A stretch of 64,000 nucleotides of DNA, taken from contig JAFEAQ010000004.1 of the NCBI GenBank assembly GCA_018266295.1, forward strand, positions 496,001 to 560,000, read 5' to 3'. Made by a program: the position numbers and the translations under genes. The notes beneath the pieces were generated by a model. The model was not told the DNA's origin and ran no database searches. It saw nothing but the letters and a program-made list of their open reading frames with translations. The stretch comes from Bdellovibrionales bacterium. GTDB taxonomy: Bacteria > Bdellovibrionota > Bdellovibrionia > Bdellovibrionales > Bdellovibrionaceae. This document shows positions 36,079 through 44,086 of this stretch, piece by piece (the stretch's first letter is position 1; every line of letters starts with the position of its first letter).

Positions 36079-36635
36079 GCGCGCAAGATGTACTAATCCG
36101 AATTCAGGCGACTCCAAATCCAGCAGCATGGAAGTTTGTTTTGGACCGTGCGGTTTTGACCGAGGGCAAAGCGACTTACTCGAGTGTTGAAGAGGCTGCG
36201 AACAATCGCTTGGCTGCAGGGATTTTCGAAGTTCCGGGTGTGAAGCAGGTTCACTACTTCCAAAATGTGATTACGGTGACTCATACTTTCGATGCTGATC
36301 CAGATGAAGTGCAAAAAGCAGTTTGCGCTGTAATTCAGACTCGCATGGCGGTTCATGACCCAAATCAAACACAGGTTGACGAAAAGAAACTTCGTCGTCA
36401 GAGCCAGTCGCCTGAGATCCAACAAATCGAAGAGATTTTGGATCGTACAGTTCGTCCAGGCTTGCAAGGCGATGGTGGTGACTTGGATGTTGTGAGCTAC
36501 GAAAACAACAAGCTCACGGTTTACTATCAAGGTGCGTGCGGAACTTGCCCGAGTGCTACGACGGGCACTTTGATGGCGATCGAAGGCATTCTCCGGGATG
36601 AATACAACCCGGAAATCGAAGTGATTGCTTTGTAA
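36075..36635 (+). CDS. nfuA: Nfu-type Fe-S carrier
   Basis: 186 residues. An N-terminal Nfu_N domain (about residues 6-90: IQATPNPAAWKFVLDRAVL) is followed by a NifU C-terminal domain with the metal-binding pair in YYQGACGTCPSATTGTLMAIEG (CxxC). It should deliver preassembled clusters to client proteins. Its ATG overlaps the sufS stop by four bases. Composition and order fit an operon of regulator, scaffold, sulfur donor and carrier. Confidence 0.94.
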   Translation: MSAQDVLIRIQATPNPAAWKFVLDRAVLTEGKATYSSVEEAANNRLAAGIFEVPGVKQVHYFQNVITVTHTFDADPDEVQKAVCAVIQTRMAVHDPNQTQVDEKKLRRQSQSPEIQQIEEILDRTVRPGLQGDGGDLDVVSYENNKLTVYYQGACGTCPSATTGTLMAIEGILRDEYNPEIEVIAL

Positions 36636-36637
36636 GA

Positions 36638-37225
36638 TTATTTAGTTTCAGAATCTTTTTCTTTGGCTTCTTCAGCTGCAGCTTTAGCCTGCGCCTGAAG
36701 ATCCATCACGCGAGCCTCCATTGTTTCTTCTGGGCGGCTCACCACCACTGCAGAAGCTGTTAATGGCATATTCGAAGTCGTGATTTGTGTTTTGAGTGAA
36801 ATCAACTTTTGCGCATCACGCGAAAAGCCCTTCACAAGAATGCTAACCTGTTGCGCTTTTCCGAGGGAAATATTCGCTAACGTATCCGCTTGCGGGCCAC
36901 GCACGAGCTCGACACCCGCGGGTAAAGACCATTCATAGCTGAGAGGAGTGTCTGCAGACAGGTACTGAGTAATGAAGCCAACAAGTTCCACCACTTCTGT
37001 ATTGCTCTCGGGATAAGACTCAGGTCCGACGATCTCAATCGTCATAGCGGCTGCTTGCTTACCGATCATCAAGCCATGAGCTTGATAGGGCTCAATGCTC
37101 GCGATCGAACGATGCACCTTGTGCTCTTGCATGTAGACCAATGCGGAGCCAATGATCCCCAAGGCGAGTGGACTTAAAAGAATCAACTTGGTTCTATTAA
37201 ATTTCTTTACTGAGGTACTAGGCAT
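36638..37225 (-). CDS. Membrane-anchored protein of unknown function
   Basis: 195 residues. One N-terminal span (about residues 11-29, LILLSPLALGIIGSALVYM) with the rest outside. The middle (about residues 60-160) is a beta-rich domain, with VVELVGFITQYLSADTPLSYEWSLPAGVELVRG reading like an immunoglobulin-like fold. An Ala/Glu/Lys-rich tail of about 25 residues ends it. The start overlaps the stop of the metallopeptidase gene by 19 bases, so the two are translationally linked. No family is recognised. The stop is two bases from the stop of nfuA. Confidence 0.7.
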   Translation of the reverse strand: MPSTSVKKFNRTKLILLSPLALGIIGSALVYMQEHKVHRSIASIEPYQAHGLMIGKQAAAMTIEIVGPESYPESNTEVVELVGFITQYLSADTPLSYEWSLPAGVELVRGPQADTLANISLGKAQQVSILVKGFSRDAQKLISLKTQITTSNMPLTASAVVVSRPEETMEARVMDLQAQAKAAAEEAKEKDSETK

Positions 37226-39078
37226 GATGTCACCGTCGAGCTTGTGCCGATATATAAATAATAATTAGCTGTGCCATTGAGGCTTGCCGAAGTCTTACCA
37301 TACGTCGACGCTTTAACATCGATCATGTAGTAACCCGCGGGCAAACCACTCATATCCACAACTTCTATTTCATTGGTTGAGCCAGTATTGAGAGTCTTAC
37401 TCTTACGAACCATTGTCGAGTTGCTGAAGCTTGCTTGGGCCTCTTGAATTTCTTCAGAGTAGTAGTAACCATCCGAGTAAACATAAAGATTCATATCAAT
37501 GATATTCGCACCGGAGTTCCGGGATTTTAAAACGATCTGTTTGCCGGAACCATCATAATAATAAGCGTAGAAATCATTCGACATGAGTTGATTCGAGCGA
37601 TCGTAGTTCAGGCTTTGATCTGCCACGGGGCTCATGGCAATTTCAGAGCAGGAAGTCGTGCCGTCGGTGGCAATGAAACGGCCATAAAGTGATGTATCTT
37701 TTTTCTGATTCTCTTCTGTAATCACAGAGGTCCATGTCGCCATACCTTGACTTGAGTAGCTCGAAGTCAGAGTTGTATTTAGAATGCTGTTATACAGACC
37801 AAAGTTAATAAACTTGTAAGTCGAAGATGTACGCAAAGCCTTAAACGCATCCCAGATCGCAGCAAACGGAATACCGCTGGCATTCGTCATACTCTTAAAG
37901 AGAGTGCGAGAAATCGAGAACTCACGGAAGACGCCTTCATTGGTGGAGGCCTTATCGTAAACCGCTGCAGAATTGAGCTCTGAAAGATCGCGATTGATTT
38001 GAATACCGTAAGAAGATCCGGAGCCTTCGACAGAGTCATTACCAAAACCAACGGTGTCGACATAACCCGTCCAGCCACTGGAGCCTTTTTTGGGCCCGGA
38101 GTATGAACTGTTATAAACGATATTGTTTTGAACGGCTGCTTGGAAGTAGTTCGCCCAGCCTTCACTCCACGCTAAACGCGGATCGATGATGAAGTTACCG
38201 TTGTGCGATCCGCCCGGAGTATCGGAGCGGCCATAATGAGCTTCTAAGAAATGGCCGTATTCGTGCAAGATGACAGAGTCATCGAAATGATCAGTATCAG
38301 AGGCTTTCACGTCACCGTTCTTACCGCCGAGAATATACAAACGGTCTTCAGAAGCGACATAGAAAGACGCGAGCACGCTCGGAGCATTGTAATAAGAGTA
38401 AGGATTGAAACCTTGTTTCCAGAAGACAGAAACTTTATCTGCAACGAAGCTCGTTTGCGAAGTATTGCCGCGGATAAATTCATTGGCCCAGAAGATATCA
38501 GCCAAGATATTGAATGCGCCTCCTGAAAGGTCGCTGTCTTCACTGATACGAGCGCTTGCTACAAACGGAGTTGGAATAGCCACCGAAGTAGCAGACGCAG
38601 AAATCGTAAACTGTTTTGAGATTGAGTAGGGTAGCGCAGAGTAGATGTCCTTGAGAACGCTTGCCTTCACTTTGCTACTCATGGAGCGCGAAAAAACTTG
38701 CACATAGTAGGTACCGGCCACTTGAGGCACTGCCAAGCTGAAAGCACCCAGAGAGTCAGTCTCGCCACACTGAATAGTGTTGCCAGAACTATCTACGATA
38801 TGAACCTCGGCATAGGTCACGCCTTTAGAAACCGGGTTACCATAAAGACCTTTGTTCGAAGTCAGTACCAAAGGACGATATTGGAAAGTCGCTGTCCCGG
38901 TGATGGTCGTGGTCGCGCCAGAGTAGGAAGTTGCTTGAGCAGCTCCGCAATATGCGCTTTCGGGATTTTGAGTATAGTCATTATTATCTGGTTCAAGAGC
39001 GTTTTGACAGCCCGTGAGCAGAATGAAAAACGCAAAGATGTACCAGCAGAGCTGATGGTGCCTACTTCTTAAGTCCAT
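37207..39078 (-). CDS. Zinc metallopeptidase-like lipoprotein
   Basis: 623 residues. Lipoprotein signal ending in LLTGC (Cys24). Residues ~60-130 form an Ig-like domain (YRPLVLTSNKGLYGNP...). A DSVILHEYGHFLEAHYG segment gives the HExxH zinc motif (His272-His276), and the following AWSEGWANYFQA contains a Glu that could be the third ligand. This matches gluzincin-like peptidases of uncharacterised type. The C-terminal ~140 residues form a beta-rich jelly-roll-like domain of the kind found after secreted peptidases. A role in prey or surface protein turnover is speculation. The paired 195-residue protein follows. Confidence 0.8.
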   Translation of the reverse strand: MDLRSRHHQLCWYIFAFFILLTGCQNALEPDNNDYTQNPESAYCGAAQATSYSGATTTITGTATFQYRPLVLTSNKGLYGNPVSKGVTYAEVHIVDSSGNTIQCGETDSLGAFSLAVPQVAGTYYVQVFSRSMSSKVKASVLKDIYSALPYSISKQFTISASATSVAIPTPFVASARISEDSDLSGGAFNILADIFWANEFIRGNTSQTSFVADKVSVFWKQGFNPYSYYNAPSVLASFYVASEDRLYILGGKNGDVKASDTDHFDDSVILHEYGHFLEAHYGRSDTPGGSHNGNFIIDPRLAWSEGWANYFQAAVQNNIVYNSSYSGPKKGSSGWTGYVDTVGFGNDSVEGSGSSYGIQINRDLSELNSAAVYDKASTNEGVFREFSISRTLFKSMTNASGIPFAAIWDAFKALRTSSTYKFINFGLYNSILNTTLTSSYSSQGMATWTSVITEENQKKDTSLYGRFIATDGTTSCSEIAMSPVADQSLNYDRSNQLMSNDFYAYYYDGSGKQIVLKSRNSGANIIDMNLYVYSDGYYYSEEIQEAQASFSNSTMVRKSKTLNTGSTNEIEVVDMSGLPAGYYMIDVKASTYGKTSASLNGTANYYLYIGTSSTVTSCLVPQ

Positions 39079-39592
39079 GTCTTAATTATCGGCCCTAACG
39101 AGACCTAGCTGAACGCCTCGTCTCATAATAGGTCGAGGAAAAACGAACATTTTGCTGTCGAATTTCGAGGGGAACTGTCGATGATTTAAACGATTCCCGA
39201 GTGAAACGCCTCAAAAACAGGAGTATGGAAATCGGACAGTCGAGTCGAGACGAGAGCGTGGAAAATATGAGTTGAAATATGGATAGGATTTTTTTTCGAG
39301 CTTTTTAGGTTGTCAGAATTTTCATCGAGAGAAATAAAAAAAGGCTCGATGGCTACTCTGAAACATAAACCTGTTTTCGCTAAAGTGGGTGGCCATGGTA
39401 ACAACTTTAGGCTTCTCAGTACGAGCTGAGCTTGCACACCATTGTCAGGGACAGCCCCCTATTCAATGCTCATAAGGTTTATTTTCGATTGAGCTTTACG
39501 CCGTCGAACCCTAAAACCATTGTCATCTATACCGCGAAAAAAAGCAATCGGGCCAGACTCGTGCCAATACGTTTTTGTCCGATAAGCGGAAT
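39079..39592. other. Long intergenic region with several possible RNA hairpins
   Basis: 514 bases without a supported gene; the - strand 83-codon frame at 39186-39437 has no ribosome site or family features. Complementary pairs include GAGAC/GTCTC and overlapping GACCTA/TAGGTC between 39101 and 39136, GGGAA (39170-39174)/TTCCC (39194-39198), CTAAAGT (39380-39386)/ACTTTAG (39404-39410) and CTCAG (39415-39419)/CTGAG (39426-39430). The first set lies in the 5' leader of the - strand peptidase gene. The last two are upstream of the + strand gene at 39593. Confidence 0.5.
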
Positions 39593-39808
39593 ATGACGCC
39601 AGAAAAATTGGATTTTTTCTTCCCATTTATCGTTTTTTTCTATGGACTCCTGATTCTAGTTGTGCTGGAAAACCCAGCCCTCGTAAAGATCGGGGAGGAG
39701 CGTCTGGGCGCGGCTTTCCAGCAGATGAGTCGTCACAAAGGACTTGCTTGGATTTGCTTTTTTGTTGGGGGCCTTTGGTCAATCCAAAATGTCTATTTGA
39801 CTCTCTAG
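39593..39808 (+). CDS. Small two-span membrane protein
   Basis: 71 residues from ATG 39593; a TTG at 39575 would add six hydrophilic residues. Two hydrophobic segments (FFFPFIVFFYGLLILVVL and LAWICFFVGGLWSIQNVYL) flank a short charged loop with EERLGAAFQQMSRHKG. It begins the run leading to xseA, 26 bases downstream. No family recognised. An inner-membrane protein with both ends on the same side is predicted. Confidence 0.6.
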   Translation: MTPEKLDFFFPFIVFFYGLLILVVLENPALVKIGEERLGAAFQQMSRHKGLAWICFFVGGLWSIQNVYLTL

Positions 39809-39834
39809 GATGCCTTCATTAAGGTCGTCCCCAG

Positions 39835-41238
39835 ATGGCCGATCAAACAGAATCAAAACCATTACTTAAGACAGATTTGGGTGCGAAGCTGACTGCTCCA
39901 ATGACGGATGTCGTGGAAAGTTCGGAACCCCATGTTCTCACGATCGAAGAGCTCAACCTTTCGATCAAGCGTTCTCTTGAAGGTCAATTTAGTCTCATTT
40001 GGGTGCGCGGCGAGATCTCAAATTTCAAAGCACATACTTCGGGACATTTTTACTTTTCTCTCAAAGATGCGAAATCTCAAATTAGCGCGGTGATGTTCCG
40101 CGGGCACAATTCAAAATTGCGCTTCAAGCCGACGGATGGGATGGAAGTCATCGTTCGCGGCCGCATCTCTGTGTATGAACCACGTGGAAACTATCAGATC
40201 CTTTGCGAAATGATGGAGCCTGTGGGCGCCGGCGCTCTTCAAAAAGCGTTTGAGCAATTGAAATTGAAACTAAAGGGTGAGGGTCTTTTCGAGGCCACTC
40301 GTAAACGCCCGATTCCGCACATGCCTCGTCATGTGGCGATTGTGACTTCACCAACGGGCGCTGCGATCCGCGATATTCTGAACATTCTTTCGCGCCGGGC
40401 TCCTTGGTTGCCAGTCACTGTCGTCCCAACGGTTGTTCAGGGCGAGAGTGCAGCTCCGAAAATTTGTGAAGCCTTCTTGACTGCTCAGAAACTACCAAAC
40501 GTTGATGTGATCATTGTTGGCCGTGGCGGCGGTTCGATTGAAGATATGTGGTGCTTTAACGACGAAAAGCTGGCGCGTTTGATTGCGGCGTCTCCGATTC
40601 CGACAATCTCAGCAGTCGGTCACGAAATCGACTTCACGATTGCAGACTTCGTAGCCGATTTGCGCGCGCCGACTCCTTCGGCAGCGGCAGAGCTTGTGGC
40701 GAAGAGTTCCCAGGAACTCACCACGAAGTTGCAGCAGCAAGAACGCTTGCTGAAGCTCAATATGCAGAAGTACTTCAAAGCACTTGAGCAAAAGTGGCAG
40801 TTGTTGACCAAAGGCCTCGTTGATCCGCAAAAGAAATTGCAGGATCTCATTCTTCGCAACGATGACTTGGTTGAGCGTTTGCAAATGGCACAAGATCGTT
40901 CATTGTCTGAACGCCGCTATAAATTGCAAATTTTAGAAAAGCGTATGGGGTCTCCGCAGGAGCTCATCCAGCGCAAAGTCAAAGAACTCGAATACCTCAC
41001 TCAGCGTATGAACAAAGGCGTGAGTGTTTCCATCGAGCGCAAGAAAGCTCTGTGGAACAAATGGTGCTCGGTGCTCGATAGCATGAGCCCACTCAAAGTT
41101 GTTGAGCGCGGATATTCGATTGTGAAAAAAGACAGCGAAGTGATTAAGAGTGCTGATCAGGTGAAGACCGGCGATCAAGTGCAGATCACATTGGCTCACG
41201 GGCAGCTTGAAGCCCGCATTGAAAAAGTAATTAAGTAA
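39835..41238 (+). CDS. xseA: Exodeoxyribonuclease VII large subunit
   Basis: 467 residues. OB-fold N-terminus (FSLIWVRGEISNFKAHTSGHFYFSLKD), the catalytic core VAIVTSPTGAAIRDILNILSRR, VIIVGRGGGSIEDMWCFNDE, and AVGHEIDFTIADFVADLRAPTPSAAAEL, then a coiled-coil and a C-terminal domain. With XseB it degrades single-stranded DNA to oligonucleotides. The first 30 residues are extra compared with typical XseA. xseB follows 11 bases later. Confidence 0.97.
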   Translation: MADQTESKPLLKTDLGAKLTAPMTDVVESSEPHVLTIEELNLSIKRSLEGQFSLIWVRGEISNFKAHTSGHFYFSLKDAKSQISAVMFRGHNSKLRFKPTDGMEVIVRGRISVYEPRGNYQILCEMMEPVGAGALQKAFEQLKLKLKGEGLFEATRKRPIPHMPRHVAIVTSPTGAAIRDILNILSRRAPWLPVTVVPTVVQGESAAPKICEAFLTAQKLPNVDVIIVGRGGGSIEDMWCFNDEKLARLIAASPIPTISAVGHEIDFTIADFVADLRAPTPSAAAELVAKSSQELTTKLQQQERLLKLNMQKYFKALEQKWQLLTKGLVDPQKKLQDLILRNDDLVERLQMAQDRSLSERRYKLQILEKRMGSPQELIQRKVKELEYLTQRMNKGVSVSIERKKALWNKWCSVLDSMSPLKVVERGYSIVKKDSEVIKSADQVKTGDQVQITLAHGQLEARIEKVIK

Positions 41239-41249
41239 GGGAGTGCCCT

Positions 41250-41474
41250 ATGGATTTCGAAAAAAAATTAGGCCGTCTCGAAGAGATCGTCAATAAAATG
41301 GAAAAAGGCGACCTCGCTTTGGAAGAGTCTTTGAAGCTCTTCGAAGAAGGCGTGAAACTTTCTCGTGAGTGCCACCAGAAGTTGAACGATGCTGAATCGA
41401 AAGTGAAGTTGTTGGTCAGTATGGACCAAAATGGCAACGCGAACACAGTGAACTTTGTTCCTGACGAGAACTAG
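41250..41474 (+). CDS. xseB: Exodeoxyribonuclease VII small subunit
   Basis: 74 residues of the usual XseB form: DFEKKLGRLEEIVNKMEKGDLALEESLKLFEEGVKL. It forms a long helical hairpin that packs on XseA in a ratio of several to one. It is joined to xseA and ispA by short gaps; this xseB-ispA order is common in bacteria. Confidence 0.97.
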   Translation: MDFEKKLGRLEEIVNKMEKGDLALEESLKLFEEGVKLSRECHQKLNDAESKVKLLVSMDQNGNANTVNFVPDEN

Positions 41475-41482
41475 GATTTCTT

Positions 41483-42346
41483 TTGGACCTTATGATTCAG
41501 TTCGAAGAAGAGCTTAAGCAACGTATCGCCCTGGTGGATAATTACATTCAGGAATACTTTTCTTCGCTGGATTTGCCCCTAGGCTCTGCGATCACGGAAC
41601 TCAAAGAGTCCATGTACTATTCCGCAGGAAGCGGCGGTAAACGCTTCCGTCCGGTTCTGTCGCTTCTCGTGGCGGAACTTTTTTCAGTGCCCGCTTCACG
41701 TGTTCTGCCGTTTGCAGCAGCCGTTGAATTCATTCACACATACTCTTTGATTCACGATGATCTACCTTGTATGGACAACGACGATTATCGTCGTGGCAAG
41801 CCGACCAATCACAAAGTTTATGGCGAAACCACAGCGCTCTTAGCGGGCGATGCGCTTCTGACGGAAGCTTTTCTGGCAATTACTAAAGGCTACAAAGACA
41901 ACGGATTCTTAGCGTCTCAGCTCTGTGACCTGCTTTCGCGTGCAGCTGGCGTGCGTGGTATGGTCGGCGGCCAGGCGATTGATTTGAAAGCAAAGAACCT
42001 CACCGTCGAAGAGCTTACGCATTTACATAACCTTAAAACCGGCCGCATGATCCAAGTCGCCGCGGAAGGCGCCGCAGTTGTTGCCGGCGCGAGTCCTGCT
42101 GAGATGGATAGCCTTGCGAAATTCGGTGAGTACCTAGGTTTAGCTTTCCAAGTGGCAGACGACATTCTTGATCATGGTGAAAAGGACCAAGAAGCTCGTA
42201 GCTTCACAGGGCTTCTCGGTGTTGATGGAACTAAGAAATATCTGAAAGAGATCAGCGATAAAGCTCTTAAAGAGTTGCATAAGATCCCGACTCGCTCGGT
42301 GATCCTCGAGCACATGATTGAATTCAATCAACAGCGTAACAAATAA
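41483..42346 (+). CDS. ispA: Polyprenyl diphosphate synthase (IspA-like)
   Basis: 287 residues if the TTG at 41483 is used; AGGA at 41473-41476 is six bases upstream of it, while the ATG at 41492 is 15 bases away, so the TTG is favoured. Motifs: GGKRFRPVLSLLV, first Asp-rich region HDDLPCMDNDDYRRGKPTNH, and second DDILDHGEKD. The enzyme condenses IPP with allylic diphosphates to make farnesyl or geranylgeranyl diphosphate for quinones and undecaprenyl carriers. It overlaps tlyA by one base. Confidence 0.95.
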   Translation: MDLMIQFEEELKQRIALVDNYIQEYFSSLDLPLGSAITELKESMYYSAGSGGKRFRPVLSLLVAELFSVPASRVLPFAAAVEFIHTYSLIHDDLPCMDNDDYRRGKPTNHKVYGETTALLAGDALLTEAFLAITKGYKDNGFLASQLCDLLSRAAGVRGMVGGQAIDLKAKNLTVEELTHLHNLKTGRMIQVAAEGAAVVAGASPAEMDSLAKFGEYLGLAFQVADDILDHGEKDQEARSFTGLLGVDGTKKYLKEISDKALKELHKIPTRSVILEHMIEFNQQRNK

Positions 42347-43107
42347 TGAGATTAGATCTTTATCTGGTACAAAAGCAGCTCGCTTCTTCACGCTCGCATG
42401 CGCAGGAGCTGATTCATGCTGGTCAGGTGTTCGTTCTCAAAAATAACCACAAAGTCATTTTAAAGAAGCCCAATCACCAAGTTGACGAAGCTCAAGACCA
42501 AGTATTTGTGGAAGAAGGACCTGCGAACCGGTTCGTGTCCCGTGGCGGTTTGAAACTCGAAGGCGCACTTGCGCACTGTCATTTGTCGGTGCAAGGATTG
42601 AAGGTTCTTGATGTCGGTATTTCCACCGGCGGTTTTAGTGACTGTTTACTCCAGTCGGGGGCGATGTCGGTTCTTGGAGTGGATGTCGGTCATGGACAAT
42701 TGCATTCGTCCCTTGTAACGCATCCACGCTTGCAACATATCGAGGGTTTGAATGCCCGTGAGATCGATCAGAATCCTCAGGTGCGTGAGAAAATGCCTCC
42801 GGAAGGCTTCGATCTTATCGTCATGGATGTTTCTTTTATTTCGATCAGTTTGATTATTCCGAAGCTAGTGGTTTTAGTAAAACCCGGGGGCTTTTTGCTG
42901 AGCCTTGTAAAGCCGCAGTTCGAAGTCGGCCCCGAAGGTCTTGGTAAAGGTGGCCTCGTGAAAGATCCTGGACTCTATTCCGTAGTTGAAGATAAAGTGA
43001 GAAATCTTTGTCAGAGCTCTGGGATGAGCGTGAAGGATTATTTTAATTCACCGATTGAGGGAAAAGATGGCAACAGGGAATTTTTCATTTTTGCTCAAAA
43101 AGTTTAG
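42346..43107 (+). CDS. tlyA: TlyA-family rRNA methyltransferase
   Basis: 253 residues. N-terminal S4 RNA-binding domain (RLDLYLVQKQLASSRSHAQELIHAGQVF) and a FtsJ-like SAM domain (LDVGISTGGFSDCLLQSGA, VDVGHGQL, FDLIVMDVSFISI). Family members are 2'-O-methyltransferases of rRNA, sometimes called haemolysins. The 3' end overlaps the start of the lipoprotein gene by 41 bases. Confidence 0.94.
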   Translation: MRLDLYLVQKQLASSRSHAQELIHAGQVFVLKNNHKVILKKPNHQVDEAQDQVFVEEGPANRFVSRGGLKLEGALAHCHLSVQGLKVLDVGISTGGFSDCLLQSGAMSVLGVDVGHGQLHSSLVTHPRLQHIEGLNAREIDQNPQVREKMPPEGFDLIVMDVSFISISLIIPKLVVLVKPGGFLLSLVKPQFEVGPEGLGKGGLVKDPGLYSVVEDKVRNLCQSSGMSVKDYFNSPIEGKDGNREFFIFAQKV

Positions 43108-44071
43108 CCCGTTATTTTTAAGTTTCGTCGTCTTGGCAGCCTGCCAAAATCTTCGTACTCGCGAAGATATCAAAAATGAACAACAGGAAGAAGAGCGCGC
43201 AGAAACTCCATCAGGGCCCGTCCAGCCACCAAAGTACGAAGGACAAATTCCTTCACAACCTCAGCCTCCTGCGACGCAACCCGCACCTCCAGTGTCGTCT
43301 CCGATTCCGGCAATTCCTAAAATCGGCTTGATCCTTGGCCCAGGTGGAGCCCGTGCTTACGGTCACATTGGCGCGCTACAAAACCTCAGCCGCCTCAAAG
43401 TACCGATTTATGCGACTGTCGGTATTGAGTGGGGCGCCCCGGCGGCAGCGCTTTTATCCTCTAAGGGACAAGTCTATGATGTTGAGTGGCAGATGTTTAA
43501 GTTGAAGGATGATGAGCTTTCTAAAAAATCCCTCATCGGTTCTTCAGGCAAAACAGACGTGACGGCGTTGAAAGAGTTTTTCCAAACCGCTTTTGGCAAC
43601 CAACGCGTCGAGAGCTTCCGCCATCCATTTGGATGTCCGGCTTACAACATCGCTAAGAACCAGGTGTATATGATGAGCCGTGGTCAGGTGGAACAACTCA
43701 TGCCTTACTGCTTGCCGTATCCACCGATGTTCAAGGCTTACAATCGCAACGTCAGTGCGGTTCGTGAGTTGAAGATGGCGGCCGACTACCTCCGCTCGCA
43801 AGGTGCGAACTACATTGTCCTTGTAAACGTATTAGGTCGTGATGCCGGCCGCAGATCTCTGGTAAGAGATGCTGACAGTGCCGAGTCCGTGATGTGGTCG
43901 GAGCTTGCAAGCTTCTACGCAAAACAACAGCCGGGCATTGATGCGGCGATTGCGGTGGACTTGGATGGTTACATGGTAACTGATTTTGAAAAACGCAGAG
44001 AGATCATGCAAAAGGGCGCAGAGGTTTCTCAGAAGAGTATTGAAACTTGGGCCCGCAAATTAGGTTTCTAA
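43067..44071 (+). CDS. Patatin-like lipoprotein lacking the catalytic dyad
   Basis: 334 residues from the ATG at 43067, which has GAGGGA just upstream inside tlyA. Lipoprotein signal ends at Cys26 (LAAC). A Pro/Gln-rich linker (about residues 50-85) leads to a patatin-like domain. The oxyanion loop GPGGAR is kept (residues 91-96), but the nucleophile elbow reads GIEWG (119-123) where active enzymes have GxSxG, so Ser is replaced by Glu. The DG[GA] that should hold the Asp is also missing (YNRNVSAVREL). It is therefore probably a pseudo-enzyme on the envelope. It is followed by pepP after 15 bases and clearly belongs to the xse-isp-tly operon. Confidence 0.85.
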   Translation: MATGNFSFLLKKFSPLFLSFVVLAACQNLRTREDIKNEQQEEERAETPSGPVQPPKYEGQIPSQPQPPATQPAPPVSSPIPAIPKIGLILGPGGARAYGHIGALQNLSRLKVPIYATVGIEWGAPAAALLSSKGQVYDVEWQMFKLKDDELSKKSLIGSSGKTDVTALKEFFQTAFGNQRVESFRHPFGCPAYNIAKNQVYMMSRGQVEQLMPYCLPYPPMFKAYNRNVSAVRELKMAADYLRSQGANYIVLVNVLGRDAGRRSLVRDADSAESVMWSELASFYAKQQPGIDAAIAVDLDGYMVTDFEKRREIMQKGAEVSQKSIETWARKLGF

Positions 44072-44086
44072 GAAAAGGATAGAGCT

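Noticed and set aside
39186-39437. 83-codon frame in the long intergenic region
   Set aside because: No ribosome site, no family, and Ser/Leu-rich composition typical of chance frames.
39079-39592. Known RNA families such as c-di-GMP switch, RNase P, SRP or 6S RNA
   Set aside because: None of the conserved core sequences could be matched by eye; only unassigned hairpins remain.
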